Below are positions 1 through 11,383 of a stretch of DNA of 64,000 bases, piece after piece. The position numbers were made by a program, and so were the translations under genes. Where the stretch lies: contig NW_003101672.1 in the NCBI RefSeq assembly GCF_000003855.2, positions 1,196,134 to 1,260,133 of the forward strand. The letters run 5' to 3'. The DNA comes from Blastomyces gilchristii SLH14081 (lineage: Eukaryota > Ascomycota > Eurotiomycetes > Onygenales > Ajellomycetaceae). Below the pieces are notes generated by a model. That model had not been told where the DNA came from, ran no database searches, and saw nothing but the letters and a program-made list of their open reading frames with translations. How positions within the stretch are numbered: the first letter of the stretch is position 1; every line of letters begins with the position of its first letter.

Positions 1-287
1 CATTTCTACATTACAGGAGAGGGGGACATAAAATGGGGTGAGCGGGGGAGTAAATTCATAGATATGTCATGCTATGTTAATATATTTAATACAAGAGCTA
101 GTTTCCCACTGCTAACTTATTTTTGTTCGCTTCTCTTATCAAAAACAAACATGAAACTTTCCTTTTCCGTCAAGTGTTGCTCACATCGACTACCGATCGA
201 GACGAGCGGGGAAGTTGCCGGCTTCTATTTAGCGGGGGATTGGATTAGTATATATATATATATAAGTGTGTGTGGAGGCTTTCTTTA

Positions 288-1172
288 TCACGCGCTTTGA
301 AGCGGATAGAATGACGTGGAAAACGTACCGCGCTGGTCATCCCATCTATCGGTCCAACCCTTCGGGCAGAGTGATCTGTAGGCGAGGTAGAACTGTTTAC
401 TCGGAAAGGGGAAGAAGGATATTGTGTTAGTATTGTTCTAATGTCATTCATTCATCATGACCTAGGTATCATGTAGGCAATGGGGCGCGCCGGCAAAAAA
501 TATTGGGAAACGGGGCGTGAAATGTTTTGTATATTTTTTCTTTTCTTTTCTTTTTCGGCCTTGCTTACCTGTCTGCATGGGCGGAAGTCCTCGCCCTTGG
601 CTATGATACACTTATGGTAGTCGACGTAGTTTTGCCAGCAGTGCTTTGTTCTGTGGTTCGAAAGGTTAGTTTTGTGTTCAGCTAAAACAGATTCTGTCCG
701 CGACAATAATGGAAATATTAGGAAATTGGGAAAAATCGCAGTTATTATTGCTTTACGGAAAGGTATTGGAAGAGTCTTACTGGTTTTGATTGGGGAAGCG
801 GGCATCGTAGCCTTTTTATTTGTGATTTTGTCGTAACATGGTCAGCTTCAACTTGACTCTTTCAAGTCCACGCTTTTTTTTCAATTGGCTAGCGGAATGT
901 GGGGGATGCCACGGGGTAATGACTGCGCAGCTCATTGTAGGAATCGTTTTGGATTTCTTATTACATACCGGCTGTTGCAGGATAGAGTTAGTTAGCTGAG
1001 GAGTTCATTCATCAAGGTGTTTGCTTTCAATTAAGTGATTGGATTTTGTGTGGTTGTGTGTGAGAGGGAGAGATGGGACGGGATTGGGGCCGAGATGATT
1101 CTTACCAGTGACGAACTTGAAGGGCTTGGTTTCGACGGGTTCGTCAGGATCAGCGTCTGGGATGTTGCTCAT
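288..1172 (-). CDS. COX12: Cytochrome c oxidase subunit VIb (Cox12), 4 exons, 94 aa
   Basis: Small intermembrane-space subunit at the dimer interface of respiratory complex IV. Exons read on the minus strand as 1172-1106, 811-781, 650-569 and 392-288; they join in phase to exactly 95 codons including the stop. The CHCH fold is visible as twin cysteine motifs: C37-x9-C47 in HCWQNYVDYHKC, and C58-x10-C69. The YDARFPNQNQTKHCW stretch before them is typical of fungal Cox12 and is spread over two short exons, which fixes the splice phases (G|GC and CA|A). All donors are GTAAG or GTAAGA. No presequence is seen, as expected for a Mia40-imported protein. It is divergent from an MLRQ-like gene, so the two respiratory genes probably share a promoter. 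Family assignment is very secure. Confidence 0.93.
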
Positions 1173-1546
1173 GGTGTAGACGGGAGTAGTTGGTTGCAGC
1201 AGCAGCAATTGGGGCGGGCAGGATGTGGTCGACGGGCGATGTTGATGTCGAATGTTGCAGCGGAGGAGAAAGGAAGAGATGAGGTTGGCCTGTCAGTGGT
1301 CTGACCAGCGCAGTCCCGTGAGCCGGCCAGCCAAGGAAAAACGCAGCCGGAGCGGCGGCTGCTGATTGGGTGGCGACTCACACCACCGCCCCGTTTCCAC
1401 ATCCACATCAAATCACAGCAACATAAAACCTTCCAGGGAACTTCACTCTCGCTTTTGCCTCTGTTTTCTGCCAGCTTCAATTCACGACAGCTACGACAGT
1501 TTCCCACCTGCAACAGACGCTCTTCGCCTGTGATTACCCAGTCATC
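1173..1546. promoter_or_regulatory. Shared promoter of COX12 and the MLRQ-like gene
   Basis: Only 374 bp separate the two start codons. Two CCAAT boxes in minus orientation (ATTGG at 1208-1212 and 1365-1369) lie in it. CCAAT boxes bind the HAP complex, which controls respiratory genes in fungi; that these two sites are used is an inference. Confidence 0.5.
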
Positions 1547-2244
1547 ATGTTCGCGACTCGCCCGCTGAGAATGCAGCTCACCCGGCCGCGACTAGCTCCC
1601 TTGCCTGTCAGTCAATTCATACCTGATACCTCAACCACCACACATCATATCTGCCATGGAACTTTGCTAACTTAGAGTGCGATATAGAAGGAAGACCTGA
1701 GCGGTATTTAATGCCCGCCCTCCTCCCCTAGGAGCCTGCAATGAGAATCCGTATATATAAAAAAAGAGGAAACGAGGAAATATGCTGATGTAATTGCTCA
1801 CATAGCTCATACCGTCTCGCAGCGCCTGCGAACCCTGAAGAAGATTCCCCCGGAATTGCTCCCTCTGGGTATGTACTCAAACCAATGGAAATAAATACGT
1901 TTTGAATCCTCGTATATTATTGCACTTATACTAAATCCGATGATTTGCATTCCATCTCTATAGGCGCCGTCCTTCTGTAAGATAATATCACCCTCACCCC
2001 GCAATAAAGAAAAGCCAAAACAAAAATAAACCGGAATACCGCCACCCGCCCCAAAAATGCCGGACTAGGAGAAGGATTACGAAATGGAGAAAAATGATAA
2101 ACCGTTTCCCAAACAAAACAAAGTACTAACCCATACGACTTGACACACAGCGTCGCCCTCGGTGCCGGAGCGTACTCCATCATTAAAAAATTCAGAACTG
2201 ACAAGACCCTCCGTCTCTCGCGACCCAAGCCCGAAGACGCCTAG
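1547..2244 (+). CDS. MLRQ/B12D-like respiratory-chain small subunit, 4 exons, 70 aa
   Basis: Exons 1547-1606, 1823-1868, 1964-1976 and 2151-2244 join to 71 codons including the stop. The product begins MFATRPLRMQLTRPRL, an Arg-rich mitochondrial presequence. It continues with KKIPPELLPLG, a short hydrophobic glycine-rich segment (VLLVALGAGAYSII), and ends FRTDKTLRLSR plus a short acidic tail. This layout and the TDKTLRLSR end resemble the fungal MLRQ/NDUFA4 (B12D) family linked to complexes I and IV. The third exon is only 13 nt long. The acceptor of exon 2 is chosen at 1823 to keep phase; an acceptor at 1806 would need a poor upstream donor. Family assignment is moderate, since the protein is short and was recognised by pattern only. 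Confidence 0.55.
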
Positions 2245-2719
2245 CACTACAACGGGAAATTTGCAACGGACGGCTTGCTAGTAGGTCTGGCGTATAACGA
2301 AGAGAGAAAAAGAAAAAAAGAAAAAAGACTACCAATAATGGTATAAATTGTGGAAGCAAGGGTTTGTCTGGGGCAGAGGAGGATGATTGGGAGGAGTCTT
2401 CCGATTCTCTAATTTGTATTGTTAGACCCGTGCGCGTGGCATGTATGTGTATGCATGTGTGGAGGAAATTTGGCCCCTGTATATAAATCCTTTTTTTTTA
2501 TCTATCCTGTCTGGAAATTGTGTGCGCTTTCACCATTCCCATCCATTCACACCCGAAAATAACAGCCAGAAAGCAACATCCTCAATTTTTTTTATTTTTA
2601 TTTTTTTTTCTTTGAAATAAATTTCTCATTTGTTGTGCTCCCGCGTTTCCCGTGTATTTGTCGTAACCGGTCAATTCATAAACGCATACAGTAAAACATT
2701 TCGTTATCATTATTTTTTA
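2245..2719. other. Convergent 3' intergenic region
   Basis: 475 bp between the stop codons of the MLRQ-like and RRM genes. It holds A- and T-rich runs suited to 3' UTRs and polyadenylation. No further gene is seen. Confidence 0.5.
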
Positions 2720-3287
2720 TCATTCGGGCTTTGGGCCGGCAACGTCCAGTCCCTCCAGGCCTTGCATGGGATCTTCTGGTCTGTTGTTACTCGACTCCGC
2801 TCCGCCTTGCTCAGCAGGGAGTTTGTCCTCTTCGCTAACCGCATGTTGGGCCAAATAGCCCTCCTGATAACCAGCGTTAGAATATACATACATGCGTATA
2901 AAAAAACAACAACAACAACAACAACAATAATAATAATAAAAGAATGTAAATATGCAAGAAACCCACCTGTTGCCAAATAGCAGTTTTACTCCCCAGTCCC
3001 TCATTGCTGTCCTTCTGCGGCTTCGCAGCAGCGACTTTTATTATGCGCCCGTACAGCTCGCTCTGGTCCATGTTGTCAATGGCCTCTTTAGCATCCTGGG
3101 CTTCTTCAAACTCGACATATCCGAAGCCGCGGTGTAGATCGGTCGAGGAGGGGATCTCCGGTTTCGGGAGAGAGATATCGGCTATTTCGCCGAAGGGGAG
3201 GAAGGCTTCTGTTAGAGTGCGAACTGTAACGCTTTGGTCGAGCCCGCCGACGTAGATTGTGCTTTTTAATCTTGCAGTTTCAGACAT
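2720..3287 (-). CDS. Single-RRM RNA-binding protein (Cyp33/PPIE-type RRM), 2 exons, 154 aa
   Basis: Exons 3287-2967 and 2863-2720, joined in phase (CAG|gtgggt ... ttatcag|GAG). One RNA recognition motif covers about residues 8-87, with RNP2 IYVGGL at 11-16 and RNP1 RGFGYVEF at 53-60. The linker KDSNEGLGSKTAIWQQEGYL and an acidic C-terminus follow. The RRM and the GSKTAIW segment resemble the RRM of the spliceosomal cyclophilin Cyp33/PPIE, but no cyclophilin domain is encoded here, so it is a stand-alone RRM protein as in other filamentous fungi. A role in pre-mRNA splicing is inferred from the family. The intron contains a trinucleotide microsatellite. Confidence 0.8.
2907..2940. repeat. (CAA)n/(TAA)n microsatellite inside the RRM-gene intron
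   Basis: About seven CAA units followed by four TAA units on the plus strand, which read as a T-rich stretch in the spliced-out intron of the minus-strand gene. Confidence 0.85.
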
Positions 3288-3856
3288 TTTTGCAGGAGGG
3301 GGTAGTAGCTGGACTGATGGACGAGGGGTGGAATGGGGGAATCGCGCCCTTAGATTATTGTATCCATATAGATTTGTAGTTTGTACGTTTCATTCGGGCA
3401 AATATTTCCTAGAGAAGGGACATTTTGTGAATGTTTGGTTTTGGAGGGTAAATATGGAAAAGTAAAGAGGTCTTTCTCCTCGTTACCCTTTCAATGCCCG
3501 CCCGTTTTTGATACTCCCCCATCCAGTGGAATGTCACGTGGCGCATAACTGTGGCACAAAATCGTGCCAAGGATATACTGTGGCTGGTGGAGCGCCTGTG
3601 AGAAGGACACCTGGATCAATATCATCCTGAGCAGACCAGACACGGAGATTGAAGGACTAAGTCGACAACAAGCCTGCTCCTCTGACTAGGGCTCCCTATT
3701 CTCTTCTTATCCCTGGACCTCCACCTCCGATCCTCAATTTTGTCATCTATATACATTGCCTATTCCCGTCCCCTGGGCAAGCATAACTGTGGGGTGCCCG
3801 TCCGAGTCCCGCTTAAACCCCTTTCTCCTGTCCCCGTCCACCACCACCCTCACATC
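3288..3856. promoter_or_regulatory. Divergent promoter of the RRM gene and SEC31
   Basis: 569 bp between two start codons. An E-box-like CACGTG lies at 3535-3540. The SEC31 side is strongly C/T-rich just before its ATG, as is common in filamentous fungal promoters. Confidence 0.4.
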
Positions 3857-6800
3857 ATGGTGCGTTTAAGGGAAATACCCCGCACAGCGGCCTTTGCTTG
3901 GTCCCCCGGTTCCGCCTCCCCATACATCGCTACTGGAACACGCGCCGGTGCTGTCGATGCGGACTTCTCCAATGAGACCGACCTTGAACTTTGGGACCTG
4001 GCTTTGGACCGGGAGGGAGGCGCGGCGGAGTTACAGCCGGCTGCGAAACTTAGCACGGAGTCTGGGTACGGTTTTCCTTTAACTCTTGTGCAAAATAGGG
4101 AGATAGGAAATGGTTTTTTCCTTGATTTTTTTCTTTCTAAGAACTGGTGGACTAATTGGTTTAAAATACTTAGATTTCATGATCTTGCGTGGACGGACTC
4201 GGACGACAGTTCTAGAGGTATCATCGCAGGTGCCTTGGAGAATGGGTCGTTGGATCTGTGGAATGCTGATAAGCTGTTGAGCGGAGCGAGGTGTGTTTGT
4301 CTCGAATTATACTTTCTTCAAGTGACTGTAACGCATTTCGGGTATTCTCATACTAATCTGACCAAGTGACCCCCTGGTAACGAGGTCCTCCCAACACTCC
4401 GGTCCCGTGAAAACCCTACAATTCAATCCGCGACACTCGAACCTTTTAGCTACTGGTGGAAGCAAGGGAGAGGTTCGTACATTAAATCTCTGTTTCTTTA
4501 CTGTGGTGTCTCGATTGGTGCAAGGTCTAATTCCCTATATACAATAGCTTTTTATCTCGGACTTGAACAATATCGATCATCCGTTCCGACTAGGGAACGT
4601 CGCTGCGAGACAAGACGATATTGAGTGTCTCGACTGGAACAAGAAAGTGCCGCATATTTTAGTTACCGGAAGCAGCGCAGGCTTTGTTACAGTGTGGGAT
4701 GTCAAGACCAAGAAGGAGAGTCTGACCTTGAATAATCTTGGGCGGAAGGCTGTTAGTGCTGTTGCGTGGGATCCGGAAAAGGTACATATACTGTGGCCCC
4801 TCACTTTCTGAGATGCGCATATATTTGCTAACTTTTGTCTTAACTAGCCAACGAAACTTATCACGTCAATTCCATTGGAGACGGATCCTTTAATTTTAGT
4901 TTGGGACTTGCGTAATTCTAACGCCCCTGAAAGAGTAAGCTCCAAATGAGCCCCCACTTCCTTGCGGAGAGTAACTAACTTGCAATAGGTGTTGAAAGGC
5001 CATGAGTCTGGAGTGTTATCGCTTTCGTGGTGTGCCCAGGATCCAGACCTGCTCTTGTCCTGCGGCAAGGACAATCGGACCATTTGCTGGAATCCTCAGA
5101 CTGGTGTTCAGTACGGTGAATTCCCCGTCGTGACGAACTGGACTTTCCAGACACGATGGAACCCACACAATCCGAACATGTTTGCTACGGCTTCGTTTGA
5201 TGGTAGAATTTCCATTCAAACCATCCAGAATACCAAGAGCGATGCAATTGCGCAAGCTGGGGCAAGCCAAGCCCAGCCTGCCGACGACGAAGACTTCTTC
5301 GCAAAGGCTCAGTCGCAACCACAGGCTTCTACGTTTTCGCTGCCAACGCCCCCCAAATGGTTGCAAAGACCTGCTAGTGTTTCGTTTGGCTTTGGTGGTA
5401 GAGTTATCTCGGTTGGATTGACTGATCCTGGAAAGCCTGGCTCCCGCGCTTCGAAAGTCAGAATCACCCCATTCGAAATAGATTCAACTCTCAGCAGCGC
5501 TACCCAAACCTTTGAGGAAGCTCTTAAAGTCGGCGATCTACGTAAAATATGTGAAACCAGAATTGAAAATGCTCAGGGTGATTCGGACAGGGCTGATTGG
5601 AAGGTTATTGAAACATTGATATCTGACGACCCGAAAAAGCAGGTCATTAATTACTTGGGTTTCTCTAGCGAAGTTGATGAAGCGGCTGACAGCCTCTCGA
5701 AACTTGGACTAGAGAGGAGTGACGGGGAGGGGGTTAATGGGGTGCCGCAATCAGATTCTCGCGGGCCGGGAGTCCGGAAACATAAGCGGTTATCTTCGAT
5801 TTTCGATACGCATACCGATGGCGATAACTTCCTCACCGACCTCTCTGCGTCTAAAGGCGCCAAGACCAATAATCCCTTCCAGATCTACACTGGGTCGGAA
5901 TCCGAGGCGGACAGGGGGATAACTCGAGCACTGCTTCTCGGAGACTTTGAGAAGGCGCTTGACATATGTCTCCAGGAAGACCGGATGTCTGATGCCTTTA
6001 TGGTTGCGATATCCGGAGGCCAAAAGTGCATCGACAAGGCCCAGGAAGCCTACTTCCAAAAGCAAGCAGAAGGACCGAACTATCTCAGATTACTGGCGTC
6101 TATCGTTGGCAAAAACCTGTGGGACGTTGTTCATAATGCAGACCTTGCAAACTGGAAAGAAGCTATTGCTACTCTCTGCACATTTGCGACCAATGAGGAA
6201 TTCTCCGATCTCTGCGAAACGCTAGGAGACAGGCTCGAAGAACAGGCCAAAGCCCAAGATGACAAGGAAGGACGTAAAAATGCGGCTTTCTGCTTCTTGG
6301 TCAGCTCAAAGTTGGAGAAAGTCGTGGGTATCTGGATTGATGAACTGCAAGAGAACGAGAACAAGAGCATCCAAGAAGCCGCTGACAATGAGACGACTTT
6401 CTCGATTCATGTCCGGGCCCTGCAGAGCCTGATCGAGAAGGTGACTGTGTTCCGCCATGTCACGAAGTTTGAGGATACGGAAAAGCAAAAGCCAGCAGAT
6501 TGGAAGCTTAGCCTTCTCTATGACAAGTATCTTGAATATGCTGATGTTGCTGCCACCCATGGACAACTGGACATTGCAAAGCGGTATCTCGACCTACTAC
6601 CACAAGCCCATCCTGCCGCGGAGGTCGCAAGAAATCGTATCAAGCTTGCTACCCAGAAAGTGACCGCGAGAGCAATTCCTGCGCATACTGCTAGCACTTC
6701 CCGGTTAACTCCGAAACCGCTCCCGCAGCCCAATGTTCCGCAGGGAATATACAACCCAAGCGCAACCATGACCCAAGTAAACAACCCTTACGTACCGCCA

Positions 6801-8223
6801 GCTCCTATGCAAGCCAGCAATCCATATGCTCCAGCAGGCTATCAACCGCCGCAACAACGACAGCCATCAGGGCCTGTTGGACCACCACCACAAGCATTTG
6901 GAAGTGCACCGCAATCTAACATCGCACCACCTCCCCGGGCTGTAAATCAATCACCATCAACGGTTACATCTTATACCTATGCTACGAATCTGCCTGCTTG
7001 GAATGATTTACCTGAAGGGTTTGCCAAAGCCCCGACTCCACGACGCGGTACCCCTAGCGCAGGTGCTGGTGCCATCAGCTCACCTTTCCCCAACCAACAG
7101 CCACCACAACCCTCGCAATCCCCGCACGCAATGTCTCCCCACCCGCCCCCTCCCCCTAGACAATCAACTTCGATGGCAATCCCACCTCCTCCTAGAGGCC
7201 CAGCTGCTCCACCCCGAATGACACCACCTCCAGCAGTGGGCCAGCCGCATGGATTCCAAGCACCTGAAAGACCTCCATCAACTTCAAGTGCATATACCCC
7301 GACTACCCAACACCTTCCACCTGGGCCAGCGATGATCGCTCCTCAAATCCCTCGCGGGCCTTCACCCTATAATGCGCCCCCATCCGGACCACCACCCTCC
7401 AATCGATACGCTCCAAGCCCCGCGGCGCAACCATCTGCTCCTCAACCTCCTCGGCCGGCGGTGGCCCCACCCCCCACTGGAGCCCCTGCACCTGCGCCAG
7501 TTCCGTCCCCACATGCGTACCATCATCCTCCCGCACCCGCGCAGGGCCCGTATGCGCCACCTAGCGCCCCTGCAGCCGGAAGACCAGAGCCTCCACATCC
7601 AGGTTCTGCACCGGCTTCACGCCCAGGAACTGCTCAATCGCAAAGGAAGCCAGCCCCAGCTGCTAAATATCGTAAGTTAACATATTCCCGCAACCACTAT
7701 AAACAAAGTGTCATCATATTATACATCAAAACTAACGCGCATAAAACTGCAACCAGCACCGGGCGACCGCACCCACATCCCCGCCAACGCGCAACCAATC
7801 TTCGAAATCCTCTCCGCAGACATGCAGCGAGTCAAAGCGCGTGCACCAACCTCGTTCAAGGCGCAGGTCAACGATGCGGAGCGACGGCTGAATATCCTCT
7901 TTGACCATCTGAACAATGAGGATCTGCTTAAGCCTGCTACGGTGGAGAGTATGGCTGAGCTTGCGCGAGCGATTCAGGCGCGCGATTACGATACGGCGCA
8001 GGCCATCCATTTGGATATTTTCACGAATCGGAATGATGAGTGTGGGAATTGGATGGTGAGTTGCCCCATCCCTTGTTTTTATTTTTTTACTATTTTTCTA
8101 CTTGTGATTCGGGAAAGTGTTGGGTGGTACTTCGTGCTATCTTTTGGATAGATGTGGCTAACAACTCTTTCATTTTAGGTTGGTGTGAAACGGTTGATTG
8201 GCATGAGCAGGGCGACGCCATGA
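3857..8223 (+). CDS. SEC31: COPII outer-coat protein Sec31, 8 exons, 1259 aa
   Basis: Structural subunit of the Sec13-Sec31 outer cage of COPII vesicles that carry cargo from the ER. Exons: 3857-4065, 4174-4290, 4367-4472, 4548-4781, 4848-4934, 4989-7671, 7757-8055 and 8179-8223, together 1260 codons. Residues 1 to about 330 form the WD40 propeller (IVAW-type blades such as [36 protein letters not shown]). An alpha-solenoid (ACE1) follows to about 780, then a long Pro/Gln-rich region with PPPP runs that in this family binds Sec23. The C-terminal helical domain ends [13 protein letters not shown]. Introns crowd the WD40 part and the extreme C-terminus, leaving one 2.7-kb central exon. Length and domain order match the family. 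The initiating exon [17 protein letters not shown] is characteristic. Confidence 0.95.
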
Positions 8224-8751
8224 ATTTAGCATTTATATAGCAGTTTTCCGTTTTTTTTTTTTCCCTTTCTTATAAATTTCTTTCTCCTGTGTTGTCGGAA
8301 GTACAACATCAGAACAATAAACTAGCACAGGAGATAGGGGAACCAAGTTATAAGACTATGAATTGAGTTATTGGACCGAGTGACCCTTGAGGAACCGCGT
8401 TTGTAACTCTTAGCTTGTTTCTTTCTTTTCATTCCCTTTTGCTTTACGTATTAATATCAGTTTGAATTTATTGGCTTTGTTAGATTGTCTCCTGCATGTG
8501 ACTCAAAAAACCTTGTGTTAATGTGAAATCGCGAGGATGAAATTGGTCCTTCCAGCGTTTGCTCATGTTATTCTTTCCTTTTTATCACGATCATTGGGAG
8601 TTCGGGCGCGCGAAAGATAGAGTATCCAGCCGGCTACTCTTCTATGATGCCTATCTAAATACCCCTTGTAAGTGTGTAAACACAATGTCTCAAACCGGTT
8701 AGGACTCAGGACTTAAAAACGAAGAAAAGGAAAGAAAAGAATAAGCAGCAA
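8224..8751. other. Convergent 3' intergenic region, SEC31/MBOAT
   Basis: 528 bp between two stop codons. Several AATAAA-like and T-rich stretches are present and no gene is seen. Confidence 0.5.
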
Positions 8752-10136
8752 CTACAAACCCGCCCCAAAGACAAACTTCAAAAATAACGCCCCAACTCCT
8801 ACCGCCCCCAGAACCGGCTCCGGGCCAACCACTCTCACAATGCTAAATCCACTTGGTATCAGCTCCCTCCTCTCCGCCGGTACACGACTGACCGGATACC
8901 CAAAGAACGGCACAGTCATACACATGAACGATATGACCCACAGCATACCCACGACTCTCTTGAAAACGGTCACGCCCGCACTGGCAGGTTGCGATCCCAA
9001 TTTCTCGACGCCCAGTCTTCGCCAAAGGGCTTGTGCGGTATCCTCGATCATGAAACCTAGGGTGAAAGAGGTAAAGTAGAGCATTGAACCGCGCCAGGAG
9101 TCCAGAATGGAAATGCTGGTGGTGGCTAAGAAGGGTACGTGCAGGATGCCGGATAGCGAGAAGACGAATAGGATGTTTAGGTAGCGTTCGAGGAAGGAGG
9201 GGCGGGGAAGGCGGAGGACGCGACGGGTTAGGTAGTTGGAGATGGAGGTGAAGGGCCAGCGGAGCATTTGGTGCCAGAATTTACTCCGGAGATAGTAAAT
9301 GGTAGCTGCGGTGTTAGTCATTATCGTTATATGGCGGAGAGCATGGATTGGTAGGGGCTTTTCAAGTTCTTTTTTTTTCTTTCATATTGTATTTGGTATA
9401 GATTCACTTTATAACGAACGTACCCCCAGTAGTTCCGCAGTGTATACGCATCCCACATGCTATTAAATAAAGGCGGCCAGTCCGAAGGGTTTGATATACG
9501 AAGTCCTACAGAAATAATTGACAGGAGCCGCGCCACACCATCGACCATCATCCGGGACATGACGCAGTTGGAAACCAGACTCGTTGCGATGCGCGCAATC
9601 AATTGCTCCTTGGTTGCACTCAGGTACATGAATTCAGAACCCAGACCCTGCACCATCTGTATTTCCTCAGGAGACTGCGCAGAACCAGCTGCTTCTAAAA
9701 GGTCAATCATCAGATACTGCCAGATCACGATAGCACTCTGGCGCAGGAGGAAAGTGAATCGCCCCGGGCGGCGGCCGCCATAGTAGGATGGAAATTCTGG
9801 AGTGTTTTTTGCAAGCCAGGGTGTGCCGATTCCACGTAAATTTAGTCCTATACTTATCCCCAGACCATGCTGTGCATCGATGGGATTAATGAACAGAATA
9901 TTTATGCAGTGTGCGAACAGAGCAGGTGACATTGAGGCTAAGGAAGCACTGTAGAGAATATTGTTGCCGAGAGTGAAAGAAGAAGTGTAAAAGAAGTATT
10001 GGACAGCAGCGACACAGGTGAAGCCAACGATGCGGAGGAGAGAGCCTTTACGGGAGTATTTGACGAGGAAGGCCATCCCCAGGCCTTGGGCAAGGTACCA
10101 GAAGGCGAGGAGGGCAGCCCTGGGATAATTCCACAT
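8752..10136 (-). CDS. Wax-synthase-type membrane-bound O-acyltransferase, 2 exons, 414 aa
   Basis: Exons 10136-9424 and 9283-8752; the splice (TGG GG|gtacgt ... ctccggag|T) restores LRNYWGKFWHQMLRW, the conserved FWG-x-FWHQ-type motif of wax-synthase MBOAT proteins. The presumed catalytic histidine is H286 in FSLSGILHVPF. Several hydrophobic segments and the LRGIGTPW motif near residue 100 fit the family (MBOAT_2 group that includes plant wax synthases and fungal acetyltransferases of terpenoid pathways). It should transfer an acyl or acetyl group to an alcohol at a membrane. No synthase, P450 or transporter lies beside it, so no biosynthetic cluster is evident and the substrate cannot be named. 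Confidence 0.8.
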
Positions 10137-11383
10137 TGTGGCTCAGAACCCCCGCGGGTGATTGATTTAACTCCAATTGACAGGGACTGGAAACACGAAG
10201 GCAGCACGAAGGCAGCGGCACTCAGGTGGACAGTAAAGAAGTGGTGGGTTGCAACCTATGCTAGGTAACATCCCTTTATACGATTTCTCCAGAGGCAAAG
10301 CTGTAAGGCCACGAAGGTAAGCTGATACCCGAGAAATCCAGTCCAGTGCAAGCTAGCTGCGAAGATCCCACAAATCCTTTTGGCATTGAGTCAGGCGTTG
10401 GATCTGGTGAGAAGGATATTAATAAATAGCTCGGATGGTGCAGAATCGGAGTCTGGAGATACGGGTCAGTGCAGCGTATTTGATTCTAAGCTAACGGATT
10501 GCAGAGTAGAAATTCTTCCAGTTGCGAATTGAGCCAGTTGGTGGAACCTTCAATGTTCACTTTTTATTGCTCCCTATTGTTGTTGGCGCAAGTTTGGCGT
10601 TGTCAATCCGACATCACCATGTCACGTCCTTAAACACAGGGTGCGGGAAGATGTCCAAAAAATCAGCGCCGCTCCCATGAGACGGATATTTTGAAAGCCG
10701 GTCCTCCACCCCCAAAACTTGCACCCGGGCGTGAATATCCATCGCAGCAAAAGGGATAGGGCTGGGTGAGCACTTTTCGCGCTGGGAGGATTGGAAAATC
10801 AGCTTCCCACCACGGTGGCAGCAGTTGTAACCACTCCCCTCACGACGATTGATAAAACCAAGGCTAAACGCATAATAAACGTGCTGAGTTAATCCGGCAC
10901 AACACCAAAAAAGTAACTGCTTGTTCTGAACATCTCAGCCCTGTTGCTGATGAAAAACGGGAACATAAACTGAAAGATTGCCAGCTGCGATACTGTTCAT
11001 ATCCATGGATAAAGAAGAATATCATGTGACAGAAGATGAAATGACCTGACATAAGCTGTATAGGCTTGATTCGAAAAGAAAACTGGAGGATGTATTTAGG
11101 AAAATCAAGAGTAGTTATTCATTGAAAGGAAACAAATATACGCTAAATAGCTCAAAATGACCCAATTGGTAATGCCCCCCAAGCTGAATGGTGAAAATTA
11201 AAAGCTGCTGGGGAAAAACCGAAGTAAACAGTGCGCAGTACGCGGGAATTGGATCTGAGCAATGGGAATATACATATCTTGTTCGTACACGCTCTATCAA
11301 ACGGATATATAATAGGGGGGACCAACCACGCAGCATGACATGGAATAATGAACAGGAAATACATGGGATTAAGGGAAAAGATT
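10137..11383. other. Intergenic region, MBOAT promoter and 3' side of peroxin gene
   Basis: 1.25 kb without a convincing gene. The half near 10137 should carry the promoter of the acyltransferase. The half near 11383 should carry the 3' UTR of the PEX14-like gene. Short open frames here lack splice partners and conserved features. Confidence 0.4.

Noticed and set aside
249..264. (TA)n run near the COX12 stop
   Set aside because: Simple dinucleotide tract in the 3' UTR; no feature beyond low complexity.
7303..7680. Frames of 78-102 codons on both strands
   Set aside because: Alternative readings of the Pro-rich repeat region of SEC31.
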